DNA of 64,000 nucleotides from assembly GCA_900660155.1 (NCBI GenBank), contig CABFPE010000033.1, forward strand, positions 220,705 to 284,704, given 5' to 3'. The notes below the pieces were generated by a model that ran no database searches, was not told the origin of the DNA, and was given only the letters and a program-made list of their open reading frames with translations. This stretch comes from Hofstenia miamia. Lineage: Eukaryota; Xenacoelomorpha; Acoela; Hofsteniidae. Below, in pieces: positions 50,189 through 61,371 of the stretch. The stretch's first letter is position 1. The number at the start of each line of letters is the position of its first letter. Made by a program: the position numbers and the translations under genes.

Positions 50189-50947
50189 TATATGTTTATT
50201 AATGGTGTCTACAATCACTTACCCACAAAATTTTATAATGGGCGTAGACAATATTTCTTTTCAATGCTAAATGGGATGCTACTTACAAAGTCCAGGCCTT
50301 CATTTTCGTCTAGTTCTACACATGGAAATACATATTTGAAAAGTACAAGACTAAAATTTGGAAATGTGAAATACCTTGTAAAGCAGCAGTTAACACCTAG
50401 TGAAAAAAAAACTTTATAGTTTTTGGTTTGTAGTGAGATGTACAGGTAACTCTTTTCTAAATAGTACTATGAAAGTCTGCTATTTACACGTATACTTCAC
50501 TCGTTTTGAACGTGCCCTAATGGGACAAACCATTGTAATGTGTTTCATGCACAAAATATTGGGAAATAATATTCATTTACAAACTTCCCCCAATGTTAAA
50601 CGCATGTTGAAAGCCGAATTGCATAGCTGGTGTCACAGTGTCATAACTTTTAAGAAAAGTGTAAAAAAGAAAATTATTTGTCTTGTTCGGTTTCTGCACT
50701 CCTTAGTATTTTAAAAGGACAAAAAACGCATACATTTTAACTTTTTGGAATTTTGGTTTTTTTCAACAAAGTTACAAAGCCTGTAAACAAATTTTGCTGG
50801 CCTCTTTATAGCATTGGCGTATAGCATCTACGTATATAATAACATCCATTTCACAATAATAGACACCTATTCAATGTTAGTAGACTGAAATTAAGATAAT
50901 TACATTGGTATGGTATTGGGAAAAGAAAGAATGGAAGGAAGACTTAC

Positions 50948-51115
50948 AAGGATAGAATTCATTTGCTTTTGATAGTTTAATAGTGGAATGTGCATGGGCC
51001 TGATGTTCAACGATGGTCCCCCCACTCTTGCCGATGATGCATCCTGCTGCATAGTGAGGAATCGTCATTTTCAGTGTGTATTTGTTATCATCCATGTAAC
51101 CATCATCTTTATATT
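50948..51115 (-). CDS. NOVA (pasilla) homologue: NOVA/pasilla-type exon: first half of KH1
   Basis: The 168-nt exon starts after gtaatgatttag and ends at TATCCTT|gtaagt. It reads YKDDGYMDDNKYTLKMTIPH, then YAAGCIIGKSGGTIVEHQAH, then AHSTIKLSKANEFYP. Vertebrate NOVA has Y-LK-LIPSYAAGSIIGKGGQ and then TIKLSKSKDFYP here. The GXXG loop is GKSG. Two bases at the start complete a codon from an upstream exon not found in this window. One base at the end joins the exon at 41715. Confidence 0.88.
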
Positions 51116-51290
51116 CTAAATCATTACGTATAAATAACTTATAAACAAAACTAAATTGTACAAAATGGGACACATGATGTATATTGGATGTTCTAAATCC
51201 AATCATTGAATACACCTCAATTCAGCAGTGTTGATCGTATTATTACGAACGGTCTTACTTCCTTAGATTAAGATAGGGTAGGGGTCTACA

Positions 51291-51635
51291 CATACTTGTC
51301 AACGAGCCGTAATTTCTAAGCTCGGCTCGTTTAAATTTTGAGTAAGTTCGCCTCGGCTCATCACATAAAATCTTTCAATGAGGCTCGTTTCAGCTCGATA
51401 TTTTTTTTAAAATATTGTTCTCTCCGAATTTTTTCCATTGCTCTTCCTATCATTTAATAAACATTTCTAAAATACGATTATAAGTAAGGAATATTGAATG
51501 AAAAAATAAGAAAAATCTGCATAATCAAATTAACAAGCAGCATCATAAATTTGCTTTGCTTAAAAACGGCTCGTTTTGGCCTCGTTGTATATCCAATACT
51601 CTGCTCAAGCTCGGCTCGGTTCGTTGACAAGTCTG
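51291..51635. mobile_element. CGAGCC-family hAT MITE, copy 2
   Basis: The same family as 49523-49856, nearly identical internally. The left end is CATACTTGTCAACGAGCCG, and the right end in reverse complement is CAGACTTGTCAACGAACCG. The target duplications GGTCTACA (51283-51290) and GTTCTACA (51636-51643) match 7 of 8. It sits about 180 bp upstream of the NOVA KH1 exon. Confidence 0.85.
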
Positions 51636-51643
51636 GTTCTACA

Positions 51644-53281
51644 GTATCATCCAAACTCAGGATTTACTATTCCCAGTTGCATAGTACTGGGACAGAGCCC
51701 AAATATCTCACTGGGACCATATTTGAAAAAATTGCGAGGACCCCAACGGGGCCATGGAACCAGAATAGTGAAGCGATTGCGTTAAACCTCAATAAAAATA
51801 CATCTCTATATTTTTCATTGTAATTTAATAAAATTAGAAACAACATGTCAGAAATTTGTAATCTTTTTAAAACATCCATTTATAAGATTACCTGCAGCAA
51901 CCGCTTTGCATTTAAGTTCTGTTTTGCAACAACTATGACTCTTAAAGATACCATTTTTGATATTCGCAGACAGTTTAGTTATAGAATATAGATTTGTTTT
52001 AGTTGCAAACCTATAAATTGTTTTTTCTAATTGAAAATATGTAAACGCCTGTCATGCTGCATATACAGCAGTTATTGTACAATTTATACGATATTGCAGT
52101 GTACAAATAAATAAATGAGAAATTTATGCGCAATGGGATATATAAGAACTCCGGATAGCACATATGTGTGAAGTGATGGAAGGATTTAACAATTATGCGG
52201 GCTAGAAGTGTATACATGCACAAACCAAAAGACAAATCCCAAGACCTAATATTCGGGATGATATTAGAAAGATAAACAAATTTCAGGTTTTATCAGTAGT
52301 AAAATTAATTTATCGGCAAATGTCTTTTCTCTCGCACATGGGACAAAATAGTTCAAAGAAAGTTGTCTGGACGGCAGAATTGTGTGTGCAGTGTCAAAAG
52401 GGAGACCTAGTTTGCTTCAGGGGCATCTATTTACGAGGTTGCATACCCCCATATCTTTTAGCTTGATCTGAACATTTTGGGCAAATTATTAAAATAGCGA
52501 AAAATCTTTATCAAAGACATTAAAAATGATAAAGAGATTTTGGTAAACACTGAAACACTTGTTAATACAAAGAACATGTTGAATAAATTTGCTAATCGAA
52601 AACATGTTTACTAAAATCAGCATGTAAAACGTTGAACAGAAAGTGCTAAGTCATCAGACGACAACAAAAATCGAATCATTAAGATGACTGAAATAATGTA
52701 TATGGTTTATTAACCATCATGGTGGCGAGGATTTTCTTATATTGCAACGAAATAATGAATCTATCTGAACTGAATCTCAGGATCTTGTCACGTTCGCAAC
52801 CGGCATTGATTACCGTGCGAATCATCAAATGTTCCATTCTATATGGTTTTCATCTGTTATAAGAACAATGCGACGCAAAATTGGAAAAAACTAATAAGAC
52901 TACTAAATATACGTTTTTCATTAGTAATTGAAGTATTTCATGACCTTCACGTTCAATAGTTTAGGTTTTCCAACATTACTTATTAAATTGAAGATCTCAT
53001 TAATGGTTTCTCTATCTATCCAATTGAATTCTAGTATCAACAGCATGTTTAAACATTCGGATTTTTGAGAGGGCCAATAGTGGTTAAGTAAATCCCAACA
53101 ACACGTAATAAACTTCAAAAAAACCGTGGCACAGAGGCAAGAAAGCTTTAGCAAAGGCTGCAGAAGTGATCAATGATTGAATTTTATTGACACAAATTGA
53201 AAATAGATTCTCTGTATAGGACTTAAATAATTCTTCCTCAAAAAGATCAGCTGGTGAGCTACTTCTGATGAACTTGAGCAT
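51644..53281 (-). other. Upstream NOVA intron or flank, nothing recognised
   Basis: AT-rich, no supported exon. The NOVA N-terminal exon(s) must lie to the right of 51115 on the minus strand, but no start could be identified here or further right. Confidence 0.5.
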
Positions 53282-53285
53282 TTAA

Positions 53286-53444
53286 CCCTTTCAACCCGAA
53301 ATATTTTTCTGTAATTATTATTTTTAGATTCTAGATGGCTAAAACATATAATGTAAAGTTGTTTTATAAAGTTTATGATGATTAATATTATATGGGACAA
53401 AAGAAGTTAAATGGTACATATATGTATCATCCGGGTTGAAAGGG
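53286..53444. mobile_element. piggyBac-type MITE, 159 bp
   Basis: TTAA at 53282-53285 and 53445-53448 flank perfect inverted ends CCCTTTCAACCCG. TTAA target duplication and a CCC start are the hallmarks of piggyBac-mobilised elements. AT-rich interior, no ORF. Confidence 0.85.
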
Positions 53445-54178
53445 TTAAAGAGAGAAATATCGCAACAAGTGGAGTTGAACAAGAACTGGGGGATAGTTTT
53501 CCAGACAGATGTGCTACCGTATTACATGATATAAAGTTTTGTTATTGACTGTTGCTGCATGTAAAACATTAGGAGTAAAGTATACGCAAGTGCCCAGTTG
53601 AGAATATAGTAACATCGCAAAGTGAAACTGAAATAAGATTTTTCAAACAGGACTAAACTGGTATTTAGATGTGTTTTTACTTTTCGAGACGAAATTCTAA
53701 AATTAACTAATTCCATATAAGAAAGAATCAAATTAAAATAGGCCCACTGATTTCATATAAATCTGAAATTTTGAATACGATGATTAAATATAAATGTACA
53801 CTTATCATTAAATAAATTGGTTGCAATTACCATGAATTCTCCTGTGTAAATGAACCTAAAATTTTGTTTAAGCGTTTGGGGTGAGGCTAATACACGCAGT
53901 TTAAAAATTATATCTGTAAACTTTTGACTACGTTCGAGTTTAAGGTACTTTTAGAATGCACAAAGGCTGAAAATTGTACACAGCATTTGTGACTAGGTGA
54001 AATATAGTTTGTTAAATGAATAGAAAAACGTATGTGGAAGGATAATATTAGTGTGGCGGAGCGGATGCGGCGTATACACGATGTATACAGGTAATAAAAA
54101 AACAACTTTCAAAGTTTGGGGTGTGGCTTATACATTTTTCCGGCCTATAAACGAGGATTTACGATAATATATATATAT

Positions 54179-54346
54179 NNNNNNNNNNNNNNNNNNNNNN
54201 NNNNNNNNNNNNNNNNNNNNNNNNNNNNNNNNNNNNNNNNNNNNNNNNNNNNNNNNNNNNNNNNNNNNNNNNNNNNNNNNNNNNNNNNNNNNNNNNNNNN
54301 NNNNNNNNNNNNNNNNNNNNNNNNNNNNNNNNNNNNNNNNNNNNNN
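54179..54346. other. Assembly gap inside a (TA)n tract
   Basis: 168 Ns bounded by (TA)n on both sides (about 54168-54178 and 54347-54378). Length in the genome unknown. Confidence 0.95.
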
Positions 54347-54379
<33 letters not shown>

Positions 54380-54737
54380 TGGATATTGTGTTTATAAGAA
54401 TTGAGGCCATGAAAACGATTGGTTTATTATACTTAGGTAATGATAATGTATAGTAATAGTTCTTACAGAGCTTTGCATAAATAATGATTTTTGCATAACC
54501 TTCGTGTCACTAAGTCCCCCTGGAGGTTTAGTGAATAGGTTTGTCAAAGTTAGAAAAAGAGTTAAGGGCATTGCATTGGTAAACATGAAATATATTGGGA
54601 AATGTTATACATCTAACACATATCAAACTAAAAATACGTCTCGAAGAAAAGCCACGTTTACTAACTATTGCCGAACAACAACATTTGCTATGAGTTGGAC
54701 ATTTAATGGCGCTGCGCTGACTTACTAGCCCTCCCAA

Positions 54738-54884
54738 CAGTGGTGTATCCAAGGGGGACATGGTGGAATGTTCCCCGTCATTTTATTCAAAAAATGAATT
54801 TTGCTTGCTTAAATAAAAAAATTGGTCACTGACTTGATCATGGCTAAGATGACTCCTTGTCAGGAAATCCTGCCTACGCCCCTG
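54738..54884 (+). mobile_element. CAGTGGCG-family hAT MITE, copy 1
   Basis: The left end is CAGTGGTGTATCCAAGGGGG, and the right end in reverse complement is CAGGGGCGTAGGCAGGA. The target duplications CCTCCCAA (54730-54737) and CCTCACAC (54885-54892) match 6 of 8. The shared internal block GGGGGACATGGTGGAATGTT recurs in two other copies in this window. Confidence 0.7.
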
Positions 54885-54892
54885 CCTCACAC

Positions 54893-56063
54893 CCCAACTA
54901 ACAAAGGAGCCTTACGACATAGAACTAACTAAAACACACATAGCTGAACTTGATATTTTTAAATCATTATTTGGCTAAAAAATATGGAAAAAATTTATTT
55001 TAAAATGATTCATGTAATTGCCTAAATTGTACGAGCTCATTAAAAACAGAAGCCGTGCATTATCGACATCATAACAGTAGCAGTAATTTTAATAGGCGTT
55101 ATCAGATTAAGTGAAAAGAAGCTTACAAACAATGAGCGTAAGTTCAAGCAATTGGTTGAATAATAATGAACGCATATTCCTCAAGTGTTTTGGAAAATAA
55201 TACCACATAGTTAAGAGGATGTTCCTCGGGGTGGAAAATCTCAATGTTCCCAACTAATTCAAAAAATAAAAGCCACCAGTAATTAAATTTGGATGAAGAA
55301 ATTTTAGCAACATCCCACGAGATAAGCGCTTCATTAATAAAAGTGGAGACACTAAATCCCCATGCCACCGTAATTGTGGATTAAAGAGCATGTTTACAAT
55401 CAAAGAGTTCGCTGATTTTCATAACAAAACAGGTGTCTAAATAATACACTAGGTTAATCACTACTCAATCCTACATAAACGTTATATAAAATCTACATAT
55501 AAGCGCAGTGTCGAGGCTGACATGAAATATTTAGCGGGCTAAAGCATTAACAACGATTATATATATATATATATATTAACTAATCAGTGCATTTATCCTA
55601 TGATTAATAAAAGCCAATATAGTTGTATTTTAAAAGTTAATATTTATAGTGGAACTGGCTATATTACGTTTGGGGCTATCTGTTACATTTGAGGAGGCTA
55701 TGCCCCCCAAAACCACCTCAAAATTTTGAGCCGGAAGCAGTTAAAGAAAATTAATGAATATTCTCCATACAGTGTTTATCTGCTTCAGTTACAGCGTAAA
55801 GTAAAGTCTTGAGTTTGCGTTTGTGGCATGAAATTTATATCAATTTCAATAATTCATTAAAATAATGCAACAGCAACCTTCAAACTCTGCATTAACATAT
55901 TGTCACCTTTGTGTCGCCGCAAATCTTCATTATACACCCAAGATATAATGGCTTTTAGTTTAACATCGCACTTTCAAAAAACCTTCTAGACATATTTTGT
56001 GCCTTTATGAAGAAGTTAGCAAAACTCTTAGATTGTCAAACCTTGAATATTTGGGGTTCAATA
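54893..56063. other. AT-rich DNA with a short (TA)n, nothing recognised
   Basis: A (TA)n tract at about 55557-55576. A G/C-run patch at about 55700 (aggctatgccccccaaaa) recalls the ends of old hAT copies, but no boundaries were found. No coding sequence supported. Confidence 0.5.
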
Positions 56064-56295
56064 CAAGTGCGTACGAATTTTCTGCCGGGGGAACATTTTA
56101 GCCATGACAAAGAGCGGGGCTAAGCCTACGAATTTTGAAAATATTGAGAAAAAGAAACCCTAAAAATGCATTTAACTACCTTAGATTTTAACTTTTCACC
56201 TTTTTTACAGAAAATTTTTTGATTTAACCAGCCAAAATCAAATTTGAAAACCTGACGGGGATCATTCCACCATGTGTCCCTTGCGTCCGCCACTG
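56064..56295 (-). mobile_element. CAGTGGCG-family hAT MITE, copy 2
   Basis: In reverse orientation the element begins CAGTGGCGGACGCAAGGGAC and continues with ATGGTGGAATGAT, as in copies 1 and 3. The far end is weaker (CAAGTGCGTACG at 56064). The flanks GTTCAATA and GTCCGCTA match 5 of 8, so this copy is the most decayed. Confidence 0.55.
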
Positions 56296-57234
56296 GTCCG
56301 CTAGATTGCTGCATCAGTATCGGAATTAAGCATTGAATGAAATTATCAAAATTCAGTTGGTTACTTGCATTTGGCAGCATTTTCTATTTAGATTCTAAAC
56401 TTCCCAGGAATTCCTAAAAGCCCATAGTTCATAAACCCAAAAAAATAAGCAAAAGTCTGAATACACCACGGGATATAGGGATGTCACCCCTGCAAGTTAA
56501 GTTTTAAACGCTCACGCGGAAACTTTGTAAATCTATAGAAAAAGAAATAGCTAAGTTTTATTGATTCTACCATGGTATTTAGACTTCTTGATTCTCAGAA
56601 CATTAGAAATGGAGAGAATTTATAATTTTAAGGTTCTGGAGAAATCAGAATTTTCATAAAAAATGTTTAATATCTTCATATACATCAGGGGGAGGTATAT
56701 ATTTAACACTACATTTATCTAACACCCCTACATTTAATCACATTTTCAATAGATATTTCAATATTTCAAGATGCCTAACTTGCCTAATAGGTTTGGAGAA
56801 ATGGTTGAAAAATGTGGAGAAAACGTTTTTTACATTTAATGTTGAGAGCAACTCAGAATTCAAAGATTGGGTTGATGAAGGAAATATGTTGCACATGTAG
56901 ATCATTGGGAAATGTTTATTAACACCTTTGTCGACTATTAATGCAGATGTTTTTTGAGAAACGGTATTGAAAGTGGAGATGCGTTGTACACCTGCCGCAA
57001 TTTCCTCACAGGACACAACTGTCTATTCAAAGAGCTGCACCTAATCCCTGTCAAGATTATTTACAAGTGATCAATAATTCAGGTTATTTAAAAGTTCAAC
57101 CAACTTCTGTTTTAACTTGAGCAAACTAATCAAAATTGAATAAAGTTCTTGATTATTAACGAAAAATCTCTAGTTATCAACCAACTTCTAATAATACACC
57201 TTAGTTTTCTCAAATAATCAGAGCGTATATCAAC

Positions 57235-57270
<36 letters not shown>

Positions 57271-57272
<2 letters not shown>

Positions 57273-57412
57273 TATACCTTAGTTTTCTCGATATATAATC
57301 AGAGAATAATAATAATAATAATAATGATAATATATATATATATATATATAAAATCATTATTATTATTATTATTCTCTGAATATATATTGAGAAAAATAAG
57401 GTATAGTATAGT
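57271..57412. repeat. Fold-back of ACTATACCTTAG and (AAT)n within (TA)n
   Basis: The left arm at 57271-57325 (CTATACCTTAGTTTTCTCGA and then the (AAT)n run) and the right arm at 57352-57411 are inverted copies around a short (TA)n loop. A partial extra copy (CACCTTAGTTTTCTCAAATA) lies just left at about 57199. A hairpin of about 60-bp arms is predicted. Confidence 0.65.
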
Positions 57413-59685
57413 ATATATATAACCAGCAATCGAGTTTACAAAGTTAAACAGATGTTTGAATAAATGAGTTTATAGTGACTAAAAAGATTCATTTACGTTA
57501 CCAAAACAATTTTCAATATTTTAAATATATTTTTGTATCTAAGGCACTCAAATCATTTCCCTATTTACTACTGCTAATTATATTTAGGTCTCATTTGGTA
57601 AAAAGATATACGTTATTTCACCGTACATTATTATATGGTAATTTAATATACACAAGTTTTCAAAAATAAAATGTATGTATGCATATGCATTATATATATA
57701 TACATTCAAAACACATATATTTATATTCTTGCTGTTGGCTTCATATGCATTATCTCAATTAAAGCAGAAAGATTCAAGTGGATTTCAATAAGAGTGCAGA
57801 ATAAATGGAACGGCGCTACAGAACCATATTAAAAATAGACTTTCAAATCGTTAAGTTGTCAAAGATAGAATACTGAGATTAGAACTCTCTGTCAATGCTG
57901 CCTTATTAATGAAAAATTACAGAATGTGATTAGGATTAAAGGAAGAGTGTTTTCAATTACGCAGACGAATGAGCAGCCAATAAGAGCAGTTATGGATTTA
58001 ATAAACTATATACCAACCAACATGTGTTTGACAATTTGCTGGTGTTTACATTATCAACAATGATCTTGCAAATAGCTTTTCAAAATCTCACTATTCCTGT
58101 GCCTGACAGCGGGCTCATCTCATTGGTGCATTGGAATCATACACATTTCCCACCCAGCAAATACTGATGCGTGACTTACAAGAAAGAATCTCAACATTAA
58201 GCATTCTTTATAATACAGTAGGATAAGAATCTTACTATTATACAAAATACAAGGGCTAATATATTTGGAAATGCTAATGCATGTGTACACTAACTTCTGT
58301 GAAGAATGTGCTATTCACAGAATATAAATAATAGATTTGTGAGATATAGGGCTCCAAATTCAGGACGAGTTTTTCAATCTCAGGATTCAAATCCTGAAAT
58401 TTTCCAATCCTTGGACATCTTGTGATACACATAGAACACTATCAACGAGCGCGCAGTATCTAATAAAATATTTTAATGTAACACCCAAATATATCATCGC
58501 AACTTAAAAATGTTTTAATATTTACTAAAATACTAAGTTTTAACAGTATAAAATTTTTATTTATAGTAATATATAAACGATTTTTTAATAGACGTCTTGT
58601 AAAAGCTATTATCACAAATCCCAAATTTATTGTTATTATCCCTTATCTAGCCATGCTTTTGGTTTAGAGGTCTAATTTAAAATGCCTAAAAATTTTTCCT
58701 GCCTGAAATTCCGACTAAATTTCAAAGATTCCAGGGTCATATTGAGTGGCTTTTGTGAAATTTAACTCAATTGAAAAATTAGAAAATATGAATTGATGAC
58801 ATGTTCATAAATTTTAAATATTATTTTGATTCCACGATTATCTATATTGTCAGAGTGTGCGCCAGATTGCATAAATATTTGTGAATCCCCATCCGGTGTA
58901 TGTGTGAAATAAGACGACACATTTTACATACGAGACCAATTTAGAATTTCTTTTGATACCACAATAAAAGAGGATGATCTACAGTAACCGAATGATCAAT
59001 CAATGGGCTCGATTTAATTGCGCTTGATTATTTGATAATTTATCGATAAATAATAAATTTATGTATATCCAAATAAATTTTTGCAAATGCCAAAGTAATT
59101 AAACGAGTGTAAACAAAGTGGCAGGTAAATTACTTTTCCACACGCGAGTTAAACAAATTGCGCAATCATCGCGTCTTTGATGGCATTACATTCGAGGAAT
59201 AGTACTAATAAAATTAATTCCATCCAACCACACGCTTCAAATGAGCAGAAAACACATGCGCATGTGTTCTCGACAATGTGTGACAAATCCCTGGGGAAAT
59301 CATCAAAAAATAAGATATTTCTGACCTACATTAATGCCTTGAAGTTAGTCATTGCTAGATATATCCACTGAAATGCGAGAAGCTGAAAGGGGTACAGCGT
59401 CTGATTTACAACCTTGTACTATATCACCAACTATTGAGTGCTCGTACGCATATGAACCATGACCAACTTAATATATTACGTTGGCCATGATTTGCACTCA
59501 ATGTGACTCCTTGCAACTGTCGAAAAATTAAGCAAATTTTCTAAACTTGAATATTTCAATTTTTAAAATATTATTTAAAAGTAATACTAATATTTCAAGT
59601 TAATTAGCCGTTCTGATACTGATATAAGTGGAAAATGTTGTAAGTACAAAACTCTAAAAGTGTTGAGACCATTTCGTATTAAAGA
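57413..59685. other. AT-rich DNA, nothing recognised
   Basis: No exon, RNA gene or repeat boundary could be supported. Confidence 0.5.
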
Positions 59686-59844
59686 CAGTGGTTCCCAAAG
59701 GCTTAACTCTTCTGGTGTATCGCGACCTGATTCATACACTGTAATTCTAAATTGTTAGCAAATTTTATTTTTTGTAATGAATGTGCCGCTAAAATTTTTG
59801 ACAGTTTATTGTATACCGCCATGTCAAAATGTTGGGCACCACTG
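59686..59844. mobile_element. hAT-type MITE, 159 bp, CAGTGGTTCCCAAA ends
   Basis: The left end is CAGTGGTTCCCAAAGG, and the right end in reverse complement is CAGTGGTGCCCAACATTT, a start widely shared by Charlie-like hAT elements. The flanks ATTAAAGA and AGTTAGGA match only 5 of 8, so it is old. Confidence 0.6.
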
Positions 59845-60444
59845 AGTTAGGATACAACATATGCAGTAAAAATAATAAAATAATATCTTAAGAATGATAA
59901 AGTTTAAATTCCAAAGAAAGTTAACAGCTAAAATATAAAATTTTATGAAATTATTTTAATTATAATTGCAATTAAGGTCATTTTTGAAAATAATTTCCTG
60001 TGCAGGAATTTAAATGCGGACGATAACTATAATTGAATGATGTGTTGTAAACTTTGCAGATTTAACTCCGAAAGAGGCGTATTTGGATTTAGTAACATCT
60101 ATGTTAAGTTGAAGCTAAATCCCATAGCTAGCAAAAACCTTTGCAAAAGACAAAAAGGTTTTTTTCAGAAATCCGACTTATTTCTTAAATCAAAGCGCTC
60201 ACTAGCGAAACAAATGTTTTTGCAAATGGGGTGTGCTTTTCCACTTTTATCATTTGACTTGTGTCTGTGCTTTTGGTATTATTTGTCATTGGTCTAGCGG
60301 TGCTATTGTACAAAAGTAATTGAATTTTGTACAATGAACTAGTTTTTGAAATTTTTCTAGATTGTTTGGACATTGAAGTTAATTGTGGCTGGACTAGGGT
60401 TTTGGTATAATTCTGGTTAAATTCCCGACCATCCACGCCGCTAT

Positions 60445-60694
60445 CAGTGGCGTACGCAAAGGGGGACATGGTGGAATGTCTCCTCCGTCAGGTTTTCAAA
60501 ATTAATTTTCATAGGTTAAATAAACAATTTTTCGGCAAAATATAAAGAAAAATTTAAAACTAAGGACGTGAAATTCATTTTTACAGTATTTTTTCTGTTT
60601 TCAAAAATTTTAGCGGAGCTTTGCCCCGATTTGGTCACTCACTTAATCATAACTGAGATGCACTCTCCGTCAGGAAATCCTGCATATGCACGTG
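60445..60694 (+). mobile_element. CAGTGGCG-family hAT MITE, copy 3
   Basis: The left end is CAGTGGCGTACGCAAAGGGG, and the right end in reverse complement is CACGTGCATATGCAGGATTT. The target duplications GCCGCTAT (60437-60444) and ACCACTAT (60695-60702) match 6 of 8. It shares the GGGGGACATGGTGGAATGT block with copies at 54738 and 56064. It is longer than copy 1, with an interior AAAATTTTAGCGGAGCTTTG. Confidence 0.7.
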
Positions 60695-60764
60695 ACCACT
60701 ATGCCTTTGGTAGTTTGATAAAATGTATATTTAGAGTGGCAAAACCTCTATCACTAAATCTTTT

Positions 60765-60852
60765 GGGAACCCAAGGGCTACGCCCGAATCGTCCTGGAGA
60801 GTAACCTCCATGTGGTGGTTCCTGGGTAGGCGGAGACGCTGAGCCAATACTC
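60765..60852 (+). ncRNA. Candidate HDV-like self-cleaving ribozyme
   Basis: All helices of the HDV-type double pseudoknot can be placed. P1: GGGAACC (60765-60771) pairs with GGTTCCT (60817-60823), with a G·U wobble at the cleavage-site pair, as in HDV. P2: GAGTA (60799-60803) with TACTC (60848-60852). P3: ACC (60804-60806) with GGT (60814-60816), loop TCCATGT. P1.1: CC (60808-60809) with GG (60824-60825). P4: GGCG (60829-60832) with CGCT (60837-60840), closed by a GAGA (GNRA) loop. J4/2 is GAGCCAA, where a C followed by NAA (C60844) would be the catalytic base. J1/2 is long (60772-60798) and can form GGGC/GCCC. The predicted cut, 5' of 60765, is exactly the end of the target duplication. Activity is inferred, not shown. 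Confidence 0.65.
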
Positions 60853-60968
60853 GATGGGCGCGTCTCTTCGCGGAGTCCCGAACCAGAAGTGGACGTTAAA
60901 CAATAGGGTAGAAGAAGGTGCTGCCATGTGTGCGGGAGCACATATGGGGGCGGTGACGGTGATGTGAG

Positions 60969-61371
60969 ACTGTCTGTTCTGAGGAGCAGACGGCGACGTC
61001 TATGCCCAGAGCCGTAGAGTGCGTCTACGAGGGCAGTTATACAGAGGATTTTCCTCTGTCTCTGGCCTCTAGATAGGCCCAGGCCAGCATTTGCTGAGCC
61101 TTACCTATGAGGGAGCTTTGCTTCGTCATGGGTTCCATAACAGGCAGACGCAAGTGCTCACGAGTTACCNACTGTCTGTTCTGAGGAGCAGACGGCGACG
61201 TCTATGCCCAGAGCCGTAGAGTGCGTCTACGAGGGCAGTTATACAGAGGATTTTCCTCTGTCTCTGGCCTCTAGATAGGCCCAGGCCAGCATTTGCTGAG
61301 CCTTACCTATGAGGGAGCTTTGCTTCGTCATGGGTTCCATTACAGGCAGACGCAAGTGCTCACGAGTTACC
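60969..61371. repeat. 201-nt direct duplication across a single N
   Basis: 60969-61169 and 61171-61371 are identical apart from one base (ccataacagg against ccattacagg). The single N at 61170 separates them. As in the NOVA case, two overlapping contigs or haplotypes were probably laid end to end. Confidence 0.8.

Larger units (their letters stand above)
41878..50947 (-). other. NOVA intron, 9 kb, splits KH1
   Basis: An intron between the two halves of KH1. It contains a hAT MITE (44216-44382), a LINE fragment (about 45750-46150) and a Tc1-like element with a nested hAT element (48682-50188), listed separately. A telomere-like string (aaccctaaccc) occurs at about 42299 and again near 42373, too short to call a repeat. 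C-runs lie at about 43660 and 44245. The rest shows no feature. Confidence 0.55.

Noticed and set aside
50400-50714. 104-codon plus-strand ORF
   Set aside because: It lies inside a NOVA intron, antisense to the gene, with no recognisable motif. It is likely chance.
60964-61000. Hammerhead-type core (CTGAGGA) inside the retroelement
   Set aside because: No matching GAAA segment and no closing stems nearby. The HDV-like fold at the 5' end explains the data better.
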